Positions 8,899 to 18,297 of a stretch of 45,087 nucleotides of DNA are shown here, one piece after another (position 1 is the stretch's first letter; each line of letters starts with the position of its first letter). The stretch lies in NCBI GenBank assembly GCA_947586625.1, contig CANPXS010000004.1, positions 1 to 45,087 of the forward strand, written 5' to 3'. The notes below the pieces were generated by a model. The model was not told the origin of the DNA and ran no database searches. It saw only the letters and a list, made by a program, of their open reading frames with translations. Source of the stretch: an uncultured Clostridia bacterium. Lineage in GTDB: Bacteria > Bacillota > Clostridia > Oscillospirales > CAG-272. The translations under genes were made by a program, and so were the position numbers.

Positions 8899-10185
8899 TT
8901 ACTTCAAGCTGTGCGCCTTCGGCGGCTTGTTCTTGACACGCGCGCTCGTTCTGCCCTCGGGCGATATCTCGCCTGCGGACGTGAGCGCCATTTTTGTCAG
9001 CGTCGGTCCGACGAGCTCGTACACGAGCACGGAGAAGAGCACGACGCTGCGCACGGCTGCGCCGTCCGAGAGCTGCGCCGCCGTCATTGCCATGCCGAGC
9101 GCGACGCCTGCCTGCGGCAGAAGCGTTATGCCGAGATTATTGCGTATAGTCTTGGAGCATGACGTCATGGCGCAGCTTGAGAACGCGCCGAAATATTTGC
9201 CGAGCGAACGCGATACGATGTAGAGCGCTCCGACGAGCAGCACGAGCGGATTTGACAGTATCTCGAGGTCGAGTTCCGCGCCTGACAAAACGAAGAACAA
9301 CACGAACAGCGGCGCCGTCCATCCGTCGACACGTTCCATCAACTCCTCTGAAAAGTCGCAGATGTTGCAGAACACGGTCCCGCACATCATGGCGACGAGC
9401 AGAAGCGAGAAGCCGATATGTATGCCGCCGATGTCGAACTCCATCATCGAGATGCCGATAGTCAGAAGCACGAACGCTATAGAGAGCGACAGACGCTTGC
9501 TGCGCGAATGGAAGAATTTTTCAAGCGCGAACAGGCAGAAGCCGACGAGTCCGCCGAGAAGTATCGACAAAACGACCTCGATTATCGGTTCGAGTACGAC
9601 GCTCGCGACGTTGATGTGGCCGCTTTCAAGCACGCGCGCGATGCCGAACGAAACGGAGAAGAGCACGAGTCCCACGGCGTCGTCGATAGCGACGACGAGC
9701 AGCAGCAGCTTCGTCATCGGTCCGTCGGCTTTGTACTGGCGAACGACCATAAGCGTTGCGGCGGGAGCCGTCGCGGCGGCTATCGCGCCGAGCGTTATCG
9801 CGGACGATATCGAGATCGTCGACGGTGCGATAAAATGGAGCGATACGAGCACGATATCGACGACGGCGGTCGTTATAACCGCCTGCAATATGCCGATGAC
9901 GATCGCCTTCGCGCCCATTTGGCGTATCTGTCCGATGCGGAATTCGTTGCCTATCGTAAACGCGATGAAGCCGAGCGCCGCCTGAGAGAAAAGCGAAAGC
10001 GACTCTACCTCGTCAAGCGTGTGGAACCCGAAATAGGGAATATCGAGCGCGCCGATAAGAAACGGTCCGAGCAAAAGTCCGGCTACAAGGTAAGCGGTCA
10101 CGGCGGGAAGGTTCAGCACCTTCGCGATACGCGACATTAAAAGTCCCGCGATAAGAGCCGCTGCGGTCCATAAAAGAATTTGCAT
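8899..10185 (-). CDS. cation:proton antiporter (Kef/NhaP-type, CPA family)
   Basis: 428 aa, about 12 TM; LPAVTAYLVAGLLLGP, AAATAPAATLMVV, VAIDDAVGLVLF. Confidence 0.88.
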   Translation of the reverse strand: MQILLWTAAALIAGLLMSRIAKVLNLPAVTAYLVAGLLLGPFLIGALDIPYFGFHTLDEVESLSLFSQAALGFIAFTIGNEFRIGQIRQMGAKAIVIGILQAVITTAVVDIVLVSLHFIAPSTISISSAITLGAIAAATAPAATLMVVRQYKADGPMTKLLLLVVAIDDAVGLVLFSVSFGIARVLESGHINVASVVLEPIIEVVLSILLGGLVGFCLFALEKFFHSRSKRLSLSIAFVLLTIGISMMEFDIGGIHIGFSLLLVAMMCGTVFCNICDFSEELMERVDGWTAPLFVLFFVLSGAELDLEILSNPLVLLVGALYIVSRSLGKYFGAFSSCAMTSCSKTIRNNLGITLLPQAGVALGMAMTAAQLSDGAAVRSVVLFSVLVYELVGPTLTKMALTSAGEISPEGRTSARVKNKPPKAHSLK

Positions 10186-10215
10186 ATGACACCCCCGTGT
10201 TGTCAGTCGTTAATA

Positions 10216-10749
10216 TTATATCGTGAATTTCTGTATCTGACAGTTGTCGTAGTAGAGAGAGAAGAACTCGTCGTTCGTGACGTCGCGCATGTATGTTATT
10301 ATTGCGCGACAGACGACGCCGTGCGCGACGATCATGACGTTTTGGTTCGCGTATATGTCGCGGATATCGTCAAGGCAGTTGTAGACGCGCTGGACTACCT
10401 GAAAGAACGATTCTCCATCCGGATAGCGGTATCCGAAGTTGTGCCAGTAAAGCGCTTCGCCGCCGTCGATGTCGAAATATTTGCCCTCGTACTGCCCGAA
10501 ATCGCGCTCGATCAATCGGTCGTCGGTCTTGACGGTCAGCCCGCACGCGTCGGCGACGGCTTTCGCCGTTGTGACGGCGCGCAAAAGCGGCGACGATATG
10601 ACGGCGTCGAGGCGCAGCTCCTTTGATTCTTCGGCGAGGGCGGGGAGCTGCGACAGTCCGCTTTCGGAAAGCGGCGCGTCGACGCGCCCGCAGTAAAGAT
10701 GTTTTTCGTTGTATTCTGTCTGCCCGTGGCGGACGATGTAAAGGTTCAT
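10216..10749 (-). CDS. histidine phosphatase family protein (phosphoglycerate mutase-like)
   Basis: LYIVRHGQTEYN, RDFGQYEG, VMIVAHGVVCRAI. Confidence 0.92.
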   Translation of the reverse strand: MNLYIVRHGQTEYNEKHLYCGRVDAPLSESGLSQLPALAEESKELRLDAVISSPLLRAVTTAKAVADACGLTVKTDDRLIERDFGQYEGKYFDIDGGEALYWHNFGYRYPDGESFFQVVQRVYNCLDDIRDIYANQNVMIVAHGVVCRAIITYMRDVTNDEFFSLYYDNCQIQKFTI

Positions 10750-10909
10750 GAAAGCCTCGTATAATTATTTGTTGCCGCACAAAATTATACATAACGGCGC
10801 GCGAGTTGTCAATGCGGACGGGACGTCGAAAATGCACGAAATACGGTGTGAAAATATTGAAAATATCATAAAACTTTTTCACTTTTGCGAAAAACGCATG
10901 CAAAGCGCC

Positions 10910-10938
10910 AAAAAGTCCCGCTGTAAGCGGGACTTTTT
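10910..10938 (-). terminator. intrinsic terminator downstream of the XRE genes
   Basis: aaaaagtcccgct-gta-agcgggacttttt. Confidence 0.85.
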
Positions 10939-10955
10939 ACGTCGGAGAGCAGTCG

Positions 10956-11597
10956 TTATTCGGACAGTTCGGCCGATTCGAACGAATATGTTTCCGCACG
11001 GATGTCGATGTGGGCATCTTCGGAGACAGTGTTCATTCCGAACAGTCCGTATAAAAGCAATGATAATAACAGTATGCCCGAAATGATCGCGGAAATTATA
11101 ACGGATATGATGCACACAACAGCCGTGTTGCGTTTGACCGTCAGGCATACGACGGCACCAACGAGTGCGGGGACTGCGGGCAGAAATACGAAAACGCTGA
11201 GACGGTAACCTATAAAAATCGACACTCCCGCTGCAGCGGCTATGATAAGTAATGATACTACGAGAAACAGTATGCCGAACGCGCGCCTTTTGCGCCGTGT
11301 CGACTCTGAATCGTCAAAGTAAGGCGGTGCATTTGAATATGGCGGAGGCGATATGTTTGCGACGTTTGTTTCGGGTACGTTCTGCGCGTCGTCTGTATTC
11401 TCGGTTCGTCCAGTCAGCTCGTCGAGGCTCACGGAGAAAATGTTACACATCTTTATGAGCTTGTCGAGGTCCGGTACTGATGTGCCTGTCTCCCATTTCG
11501 ACACGGATTGACGCGATACCTCGAGTAGGTCCGCGAGCTGCTCCTGCGACATCGAGTTTTCTGTGCGCAGACGGTAGATTTTTTCTGAGAGCGTCAT
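10956..11597 (-). CDS. XRE-family HTH regulator with C-terminal TM segments
   Basis: N-terminal HTH (MTLSEKIYRLRTENSMSQEQLADLLEVSRQSVSKWETG) plus hydrophobic segments; start set at MTLSEK. Confidence 0.87.
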   Translation of the reverse strand: MTLSEKIYRLRTENSMSQEQLADLLEVSRQSVSKWETGTSVPDLDKLIKMCNIFSVSLDELTGRTENTDDAQNVPETNVANISPPPYSNAPPYFDDSESTRRKRRAFGILFLVVSLLIIAAAAGVSIFIGYRLSVFVFLPAVPALVGAVVCLTVKRNTAVVCIISVIISAIISGILLLSLLLYGLFGMNTVSEDAHIDIRAETYSFESAELSE

Positions 11598-11630
11598 TTC
11601 GTATGCTCCTTTCATGTGAGGCAATCATAT

Positions 11631-12275
11631 TTAATCAAGCAGCGGACCGGCTAACTCGCGAAAGATCGGCAAAAAAGCGATCAGGAATGCTATCATGATA
11701 AACGAGGCGATAATACATTTGACAAAAGCCGCTCGTTTTGCACTAAGGCATATTATCGACCATGTCAGGCACACAGGCAGTAAGAAGTAGAGAAGAATAA
11801 AATTTACAAGAGAAACGGTGTTTACATATGAATATGAAACATCGTCCGACGCCTGCGGTATGAGCAGTATTACGGGTATCAGAACAAGCGCTAATGAAAA
11901 GATGAGCAGCACGATGCCGACAGTGTGCTGAGTTCGGCGCTCATATCGCGCTGTTTCGGTTTCCGCACTTTCGATCTGATGCACCTCCGACGACATTTCA
12001 ACATCATTTATCATGACCGTCACATCGTCCGAGGCAGGTGCAGCCGACGATTCGGGATTATTTTTTTCAACATTTTTAGCGGTACGTCCCGTGATCTCGT
12101 CGAGGCTCACGGAGAAAATGTCGCATATCTTTATGAGCTTGTCGAGGTCGGGCACCGATGTGCCTGTCTCCCATTTCGACACGGACTGACGCGAGACCTC
12201 GAGTCGGTCCGCGAGCTGTTCCTGCGACATAGAGTGTTCTGTGCGCAGACGGTAGATTTTTTCCGAGAGCGTCAT
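11631..12275 (-). CDS. XRE-family HTH regulator with C-terminal TM segments (tandem paralogue)
   Basis: HTH nearly identical to the neighbouring gene; start set at MTLSEK. Confidence 0.87.
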   Translation of the reverse strand: MTLSEKIYRLRTEHSMSQEQLADRLEVSRQSVSKWETGTSVPDLDKLIKICDIFSVSLDEITGRTAKNVEKNNPESSAAPASDDVTVMINDVEMSSEVHQIESAETETARYERRTQHTVGIVLLIFSLALVLIPVILLIPQASDDVSYSYVNTVSLVNFILLYFLLPVCLTWSIICLSAKRAAFVKCIIASFIMIAFLIAFLPIFRELAGPLLD

Positions 12276-12384
12276 TTGTATGCTCCTTTCGAGTTTTATG
12301 CCTAAATAATACACCGCGATCGGCGAAATGTCCATCAACTGCGCTTTGAAATTGCGCAACCGGCGCGCGCAACAGTCAAAAATC

Positions 12385-13038
12385 TCACTTATATGCGACG
12401 ATAGTGTGCGTCGAGCCCCATGATGCGTCGATTTTGACAGATGAGAATCCAGCGAGCGTCAGCGCCTCGGTTTCGTGCGGGACAGTAAGCGGCGTGTCGT
12501 AGTGATAGAACTCGCCGTCCGCGAGTCCCTGCTCGGATTTGAGACGCAGCAGTTCACGGCGGAAAAATGATTCCTGCTCGTCAGTGTCGCAGAAATAATC
12601 GGTCAGTACAAAATAACCGCCGTCGCGGAGCGCGAGATAAATCTTTCTATAAAGCGGCAGTTTTTCAGCCTGTGTAAAATGATGCAGCGACTCGACGGAT
12701 ACGGCGGCGTCGAAATTGTTTTCTCCGAGCGGCACGTCGAAGTAAGAGCCTTCGACCAGCTTAAGCGACTTGCCGCCGTGCTTATCGTGCAGCCGCGCAA
12801 GCATCTCGTGCGCCAAGTCGATGCCGGTGACATGCGCCGTTTTGTTGAGTGAAAAGTAAAAATCGAGTTCGAGTCCGGTGCCGCATCCGAGATCGAGCAC
12901 TCGCGCATTTGCATCACGCGGCAGAAGCTCTGCCGTATATGGATAAAACTCACGCGCCGAGTCTATCTCTCCGAGCTGATGCGCCTCGTATTCGTCGAGC
13001 CGACGGCCGAAAAAATCGCCCATTTTTTCCAGTATCAT
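12385..13038 (-). CDS. class I SAM-dependent methyltransferase
   Basis: RVLDLGCGTGLELDFYF, VTGIDLAHEML, FDAAVSVESLHHF. Confidence 0.9.
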   Translation of the reverse strand: MILEKMGDFFGRRLDEYEAHQLGEIDSAREFYPYTAELLPRDANARVLDLGCGTGLELDFYFSLNKTAHVTGIDLAHEMLARLHDKHGGKSLKLVEGSYFDVPLGENNFDAAVSVESLHHFTQAEKLPLYRKIYLALRDGGYFVLTDYFCDTDEQESFFRRELLRLKSEQGLADGEFYHYDTPLTVPHETEALTLAGFSSVKIDASWGSTHTIVAYK

Positions 13039-13076
13039 GCGGTTTCCTCCGAAAAAATAACTGTGGGAATATATAA

Positions 13077-13107
13077 CGAGGGAGAGAAAACTTTTCTCCC
13101 CCTCGTA
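13077..13107 (-). terminator. probable terminator downstream of ppdK
   Basis: cgaggg...ccctcg imperfect stem immediately after the ppdK stop. Confidence 0.5.
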
Positions 13108-13125
13108 AAACTTTATTGATTCGGT

Positions 13126-15756
13126 TTACCTGAGCGCTGCCTGCGCTGCTGCGAGACGTGCTATCGGTACTCTGAACGGTGAGCAGGACACGTAGTCGAG
13201 ACCGATGGAGTGGCAGAATTCGACGGACGTCGGGTCGCCGCCGTGCTCGCCGCATATGCCGACGTGCAGCTTCTTATTTGAGCCGCGGCCGAGCTCGATA
13301 GCGAGCTTCATAAGCTTGCCTACGCCGACCTGATCGAGCTTCGCAAACGGGTCGCTCTCGAGTATCTTCGCGTCGTAGTACGCGGAGAGAAACTTGCCGG
13401 AGTCGTCGCGCGAGAAGCCGAACGTCATCTGCGTGAGGTCGTTGGTGCCGAAGCAGAAGAAGTCAGCCTCCTTCGCGATCTCGTCAGCGGTGAGAGCCGC
13501 GCGCGGGATCTCGATCATCGTACCGACCTCGTACCCGAGCTCGACGCCTGCGGATGCGATCTCCTCGTCGGCGGTCTTAACGACGATGTTCTTGACGTAC
13601 TTGAGCTCCTTGACCTCTCCGACGAGCGGGATCATGATCTCGGGCTTGACGTCCCAGTCGGGATGATTCTTCTTCGTATTGATAGCGGCGCGGATAACGG
13701 CGGAAGTCTGCATCTTTGCGATCTCGGGATACGTGACTGCGAGACGGCATCCGCGGTGACCCATCATCGGGTTGAACTCGTGCAGGGAAGAGATGAGAGC
13801 CTTTATAGTCTCGACGGACTTGCCCTGTGCGGCAGCGAGTGCTTCGATGTCGGCTTCTTCGGTCGGCACGAACTCGTGCAGCGGCGGGTCGAGGAAGCGG
13901 ATGCAAACCGGCGTGCCCTCGAGCGCTTCGTAGAGCGCCTCAAAGTCTGCCTGCTGCATCGGGAGTATCTTTTCAAGCGCGCGCTCGCGCTCTTCAACTG
14001 TTTCGGAGCATATCATCTCGCGGAACGGCTCGATGCGGCCCTCGCCGAAGAACATGTGCTCGGTACGGCAGAGACCGATGCCCTCGGCGCCGAGTTCGCG
14101 CGCCTTCTTAGCATCGCGAGGAGTATCGGCGTTCGTGCGGACCTTCAGGCGGCGATATTTGTCCGCCCAGTTCATGATGCGCTGGAACTCGCCGACGATG
14201 GAGGCGTCGACGGTCGGGATGATGCCGTCGTAGATATAACCGGTGGAGCCGTCGATGGAGATCGTGTCGCCCTCGTGATATTCCTTGCCCGCGAGAGTGA
14301 AGCGCTTGTTTTCCTCATCCATCGTGATAGCGGAGCATCCGGATACGCAGCATGTGCCCATGCCGCGCGCAACGACCGCCGCGTGCGACGTCATACCGCC
14401 GCGAACGGTCAGGATGCCCTGAGATGCCTTCATGCCTTCGATGTCCTCGGGAGACGTTTCGAGACGGACGAGCACGACTTTCTCGCCGCGCTTCTTCCAT
14501 GCCTTAGCGTCCTCGGCGGAGAACACGATCTTGCCGGCAGCTGCTCCGGGCGATGCTGCGAGAGCCTTAGCTATCGGCTCGGCCGCTTTGAGCGCAGCCG
14601 CGTCGAACTGCGGATGGAGGAGAGTGTCGAGGTTGCGCGGGTCTATCATGAGAACGGCTTCCTGCTCGGTGCGCATGCCCTCGTCAACGAGGTCGCACGC
14701 GATCTTGAGCGCCGCCTTAGCGGTGCGCTTGCCGTTACGGGTCTGGAGCATGTAGAGCTTGCCGTTCTCGACGGTGAACTCCATGTCCTGCATATCGCGG
14801 TAGTGGTCCTCGAGCGTCTTGCAGACGTTCTTGAACTGCTCGTATGCCTCCGGGAATTTCTCAGCCATCTGCGTTATCGGCATAGGCGTGCGGATGCCCG
14901 CGACGACGTCCTCGCCCTGTGCGTTGACGAGGAACTCGCCCATCAGCTTCTTCTCGCCGGTAGCGGGGTCGCGCGTGAACGCGACGCCTGTTCCGGAGTT
15001 GTCGTTGAGGTTGCCGAATACCATCGGCATGACGTTGACGGCGGTGCCCCAGCTGTACGGGATATCGTTGTCGCGTCTGTACACGTTTGCGCGGGGGTTA
15101 TCCCATGAGCGGAACACGGCCTTTATTGCTTCATAGAGCTGAACCTTCGGGTCGGAGGGGAAGTCCTGACCGATCTTTTCCTTGTACTCGGCCTTGAACT
15201 CGGCAGCGAGCTCCTTGAGGTCAGCGGCTGTGAGGTCGACGTCGTACTTGACGCCTTTCTTCTCTTTCATCTCGTCGATGAGCTGCTCGAAGTACTTCTT
15301 GCCGACTTCCATAACGACGTCGGAGAACATCTGAATGAAGCGTCTGTATGAGTCGTAGACGAATCTTTCGAACTTGGGGTCGGGGTTGCCCTTGATCATT
15401 GCCTCGACGACGTCGTCGTTGAGACCGAGGTTGAGTATCGTGTCCATCATGCCGGGCATGGATGCGCGTGCGCCGGAACGAACGGAAACGAGGAGCGGAT
15501 TTTCGAGGTCGCCGAACTTCTTGCCGTTGATCTCCTCCATCTTTCCGACGTACTGCATGATCTCGTCCATGATCTCGTCGTTGATGCGGCGTCCGTCCTC
15601 ATAATACTGAGTGCACGCCTCCGTCGTGATCGTGAAGCCCTGGGGCACGGGAAGTCCGATGTGCGTCATCTCCGCAAGGTTAGCGCCCTTGCCGCCGAGA
15701 AGCTCGCGCATGTCGGCATTTCCTTCGCTGAAAAGGTAAACATACTTCTTGCTCAT
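13126..15756 (-). CDS. ppdK: pyruvate, phosphate dikinase
   Basis: 876 aa; YLFSEGNADMRELLGGKGANLAEM, GGMTSHAAVVARGMGTCCVSG, HVGICGEHGGDPTSVEF. Confidence 0.97.
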   Translation of the reverse strand: MSKKYVYLFSEGNADMRELLGGKGANLAEMTHIGLPVPQGFTITTEACTQYYEDGRRINDEIMDEIMQYVGKMEEINGKKFGDLENPLLVSVRSGARASMPGMMDTILNLGLNDDVVEAMIKGNPDPKFERFVYDSYRRFIQMFSDVVMEVGKKYFEQLIDEMKEKKGVKYDVDLTAADLKELAAEFKAEYKEKIGQDFPSDPKVQLYEAIKAVFRSWDNPRANVYRRDNDIPYSWGTAVNVMPMVFGNLNDNSGTGVAFTRDPATGEKKLMGEFLVNAQGEDVVAGIRTPMPITQMAEKFPEAYEQFKNVCKTLEDHYRDMQDMEFTVENGKLYMLQTRNGKRTAKAALKIACDLVDEGMRTEQEAVLMIDPRNLDTLLHPQFDAAALKAAEPIAKALAASPGAAAGKIVFSAEDAKAWKKRGEKVVLVRLETSPEDIEGMKASQGILTVRGGMTSHAAVVARGMGTCCVSGCSAITMDEENKRFTLAGKEYHEGDTISIDGSTGYIYDGIIPTVDASIVGEFQRIMNWADKYRRLKVRTNADTPRDAKKARELGAEGIGLCRTEHMFFGEGRIEPFREMICSETVEERERALEKILPMQQADFEALYEALEGTPVCIRFLDPPLHEFVPTEEADIEALAAAQGKSVETIKALISSLHEFNPMMGHRGCRLAVTYPEIAKMQTSAVIRAAINTKKNHPDWDVKPEIMIPLVGEVKELKYVKNIVVKTADEEIASAGVELGYEVGTMIEIPRAALTADEIAKEADFFCFGTNDLTQMTFGFSRDDSGKFLSAYYDAKILESDPFAKLDQVGVGKLMKLAIELGRGSNKKLHVGICGEHGGDPTSVEFCHSIGLDYVSCSPFRVPIARLAAAQAALR

Positions 15757-16085
15757 GTGATTCCTCCGTGTTATGGTGAATATAGTGTGAAATCGTCTGC
15801 ATATGCGGCTCTACTGCCGCACATGGTATTATAAAGGCACGTGATATTATAACATAAATTTCTACCATAATTTGACATCGACGCACAGTGGCGATATTAA
15901 ACCTATGAAATTTATGTTCAATAAACGTTTCCTTAGAGTGTCGCCGCCGCACAGCGGCGGCTTTGACATCTGTGCGTTTATTATAACATAAATTTTTCCT
16001 TTTGACTACCCCTTTTTTTACATTTTCTATGATTTTACGAAATATGATACAAGTTTGAAGCAAATATATGATACAGAATTGAAAA

Positions 16086-16105
16086 GGGGCCCGTTACCGA
16101 GCCCC
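16086..16105 (-). terminator. possible terminator overlapping the spoIVB stop
   Basis: Minus strand GGGGC-tcggtaacgg-GCCCC then TTTT. Confidence 0.45.
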
Positions 16106-17137
16106 GTGAGATGATGCGCCGTCTATCATGTTTTCGATGAATATACCGAATCCGCGCGTTGGGTCGTTTATCATGACGTGTGTCACGGCCCCTATCAGCT
16201 TTCCGTTTTGCAGTATCGGCGAGCCCGACATGCCCTGCACGATGCCGCCCGTGCGCGCTATCAGCTCTTCGTCGGTCACTGTGATGATGAAGCTTTTGTT
16301 GTCGCGCGACGAGCGGTTTATATCGGATATGACTGCCGAATAGTCGTGGGTGTCGCCGTCGGCGAGCGTACACCGTATCACGACGTCGCCGCTCCTGACC
16401 TCGTCTCGTGATGCGATATCGGCATGTTCGCCGCCGTTCGGTATCTTCTCGAACGTACCGTAGACGCCGGTCTCGGTGTTCTTGTCGACGCTGCCCGTGT
16501 CGTTCGTGCCGAAGCAGCCCTTTAATTCACCGGGAGTGCCGGCTTCGCCCTTTTCGATGCCGAGTATCCTGACGTCGGTCACGCGTCCCGACGAAAGCGG
16601 TATGAGCTCGCCCGTATCAGCGTCGCAGATGCCGTGTCCGAGTCCTGCGAAGAATCCGCTGTTTTCATCGTAAAACGTCACCGTGCCGATGCCGGCGGCG
16701 CTGTCGCGCACCCACATTCCCGCGCGCGGGACGCCGTTTTTATCCGGCGCGGGAGTCAGCGTTGCCGTCATACGTTTGCCGCCGCGCTCGAATACGATCT
16801 CGACAGCTTTGCCGCCGCTCTTTGAGATAATGTCGACGAGCTCGTCAGAGCCGTCGACAGGTTCGCCGTCGACGGTGATTATTACATCGCGCGGCAAAAG
16901 TCCCGCGTCCTTGGCGGGGCAGACGGCGCCGTCCTTCGTTTCGACGTCGCCGAGTCCGGCGACTGTCAGTCCCTCCGTTTTGAATCTGACGCCGAACGGC
17001 ATGCCGCCGACGCACAGTCCGTCGTCACCGATGTCCGCCGCCGATACGCCTGCGGCAAGTGTCAACGCTGCCGCCGCCGTCAGCAGTATCGATACGGCGC
17101 GCGCCGCCGCTACGCGCCATTTATTATTAGTCCGCAT
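16094..17137 (-). CDS. spoIVB: SpoIVB serine peptidase (PDZ plus S55)
   Basis: PDZ (GLLPRDVIITVDGEPVDGSDELVDIISKSGGKAVEIVFERGG); AGIGTVTFYDENSGFFAGLGHGICDADTGELIPLSSG; GIVQGMSGSPILQNGKLIGAVTHV; start set at MRTNNK. Confidence 0.93.
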   Translation of the reverse strand: MRTNNKWRVAAARAVSILLTAAAALTLAAGVSAADIGDDGLCVGGMPFGVRFKTEGLTVAGLGDVETKDGAVCPAKDAGLLPRDVIITVDGEPVDGSDELVDIISKSGGKAVEIVFERGGKRMTATLTPAPDKNGVPRAGMWVRDSAAGIGTVTFYDENSGFFAGLGHGICDADTGELIPLSSGRVTDVRILGIEKGEAGTPGELKGCFGTNDTGSVDKNTETGVYGTFEKIPNGGEHADIASRDEVRSGDVVIRCTLADGDTHDYSAVISDINRSSRDNKSFIITVTDEELIARTGGIVQGMSGSPILQNGKLIGAVTHVMINDPTRGFGIFIENMIDGASSHGAR

Positions 17138-17175
17138 AATATATTGAATATCCTTAAAAGCCACCGATTTGTAAA

Positions 17176-17197
17176 ACCGCCGCGTGTGCGGCGGCAA
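17176..17197 (-). terminator. terminator downstream of sigG
   Basis: Minus strand gccgccgc-acac-gcggcggtttt. Confidence 0.6.
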
Positions 17198-17271
17198 TTA
17201 TAATCTTCCCGCACGCGCGCCGCATTATGATATGAAAATATTTTGCGCGGTTGAAACAGAGGTAATTTTTG

Positions 17272-18045
17272 TCAGATATATTTCCTTATCGTGTCGAGAG
17301 CGCCCTTTTCGAGGCGCGACACCTGCGCCTGCGATATGCCTATCTCGGCGGCTATCTCCATCTGTGTCTTGCCTCTGTAATAGCGCGCCTCGATTATGGC
17401 GCGTTCACGGTCGCCGAGCTTACGCAGAGCTTCGCGCAGCGCTATATCCTCGAGCCACGACTCGTCTGAGCCGGATTCGTCCGATATTTGGTCCATCACA
17501 TATACGCAGTCGCCGCCGTCCTGGTAAAGCGGCTCGTAGAGCGAAACCGGGTCGACGATAGCCTCGAGCGCCTCGGACACGTCCTCGACCTTTTCGCCGA
17601 GCGAGTCCGCGATCTCCTCGACCGTCGGTTCGCGTCCGCGTTCGCGCGTCAGCCGCTCCTTTTCGCCGAGCGCCTTGTACGCGAGATCGCGCAGCGAACG
17701 GCTGACGCGTATCATCGCGTTGTCGCGCAGATAGCGCCGTATCTCGCCGATTATCATCGGAACCGCATACGTCGACAACTCGACCTCCTTCGTCACGTCG
17801 AAGTTGTCGATTGCCTTGAGAAGTCCTATGCAACCGACCTGGAACAGATCGTCCATGTTCTCGCGTCTGCCCGAGAACCGCTGTATTATCGACAGCACAA
17901 GACGAAGATTCCCCGAAAACAGCTCGTCCCGCGCACTCTCGTCGCCCTCCTTCATTTTAAGTAACAGCTCACGCTTTTCCTCCCCCGTCAGCGTTTTGAG
18001 CTTCGACGTGTTCACGCCGCATATCTCGACCTTGCCGTAATACAT
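17272..18045 (-). CDS. sigG: RNA polymerase sporulation sigma factor SigG
   Basis: KVEICGVNTSKL N-terminus, LFQVGCIGLLKAIDNFD, STYAVPMIIGEIRRYLRDN, EIGISQAQVSRLEKGAL. Confidence 0.95.
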   Translation of the reverse strand: MYYGKVEICGVNTSKLKTLTGEEKRELLLKMKEGDESARDELFSGNLRLVLSIIQRFSGRRENMDDLFQVGCIGLLKAIDNFDVTKEVELSTYAVPMIIGEIRRYLRDNAMIRVSRSLRDLAYKALGEKERLTRERGREPTVEEIADSLGEKVEDVSEALEAIVDPVSLYEPLYQDGGDCVYVMDQISDESGSDESWLEDIALREALRKLGDRERAIIEARYYRGKTQMEIAAEIGISQAQVSRLEKGALDTIRKYI

Positions 18046-18128
18046 TGCCCACCCCGATTTTCAAATATTTTTCTTTCGATAAAAGTATTGCCCCGAGCGG
18101 CGTTCGTTAATACAAAAAGACGGGCGGG

Positions 18129-18159
18129 TAATTTTACCTTTTGCGTCGGTTCATATTCA
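18129..18159 (-). promoter_or_regulatory. candidate SigF/SigG-type promoter for sigG
   Basis: Minus strand TGAATA-N17-TAAAATTA about 84 nt upstream of the sigG start. Confidence 0.35.
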
Positions 18160-18209
18160 GTTCACAAAATCGCAAAATGTAAACAATTTATGAATAAAGC
18201 GTTTAGTAC

Positions 18210-18238
18210 TTGAAAAAAGTGGGATTCAATGATATACT
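18210..18238 (+). promoter_or_regulatory. sigma-A-type promoter of the MarR-ABC operon
   Basis: TTGAAA-N17-TATACT. Confidence 0.65.
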
Positions 18239-18242
18239 CATT

Positions 18243-18264
18243 GATAATTCGAGAACGAATTATC
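18243..18264 (+). promoter_or_regulatory. perfect inverted repeat, probable MarR operator
   Basis: GATAATTCG-agaa-CGAATTATC just downstream of the -10 box and upstream of the marR-like gene. Confidence 0.75.
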
Positions 18265-18297
18265 TCACATTCCACAGTGACGAAAGGAACAAACGAA

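Noticed and set aside
13663-15108. 481-aa plus-strand ORF opposite ppdK
   Set aside because: Antisense to an unambiguous PpdK; translation has no domain signature
15943-15961. GCCGCCGC-aca-GCGGCGGC hairpin as a terminator
   Set aside because: No U-tract follows on either strand; it lies in the ppdK leader region, so it is only noted with the repeats there
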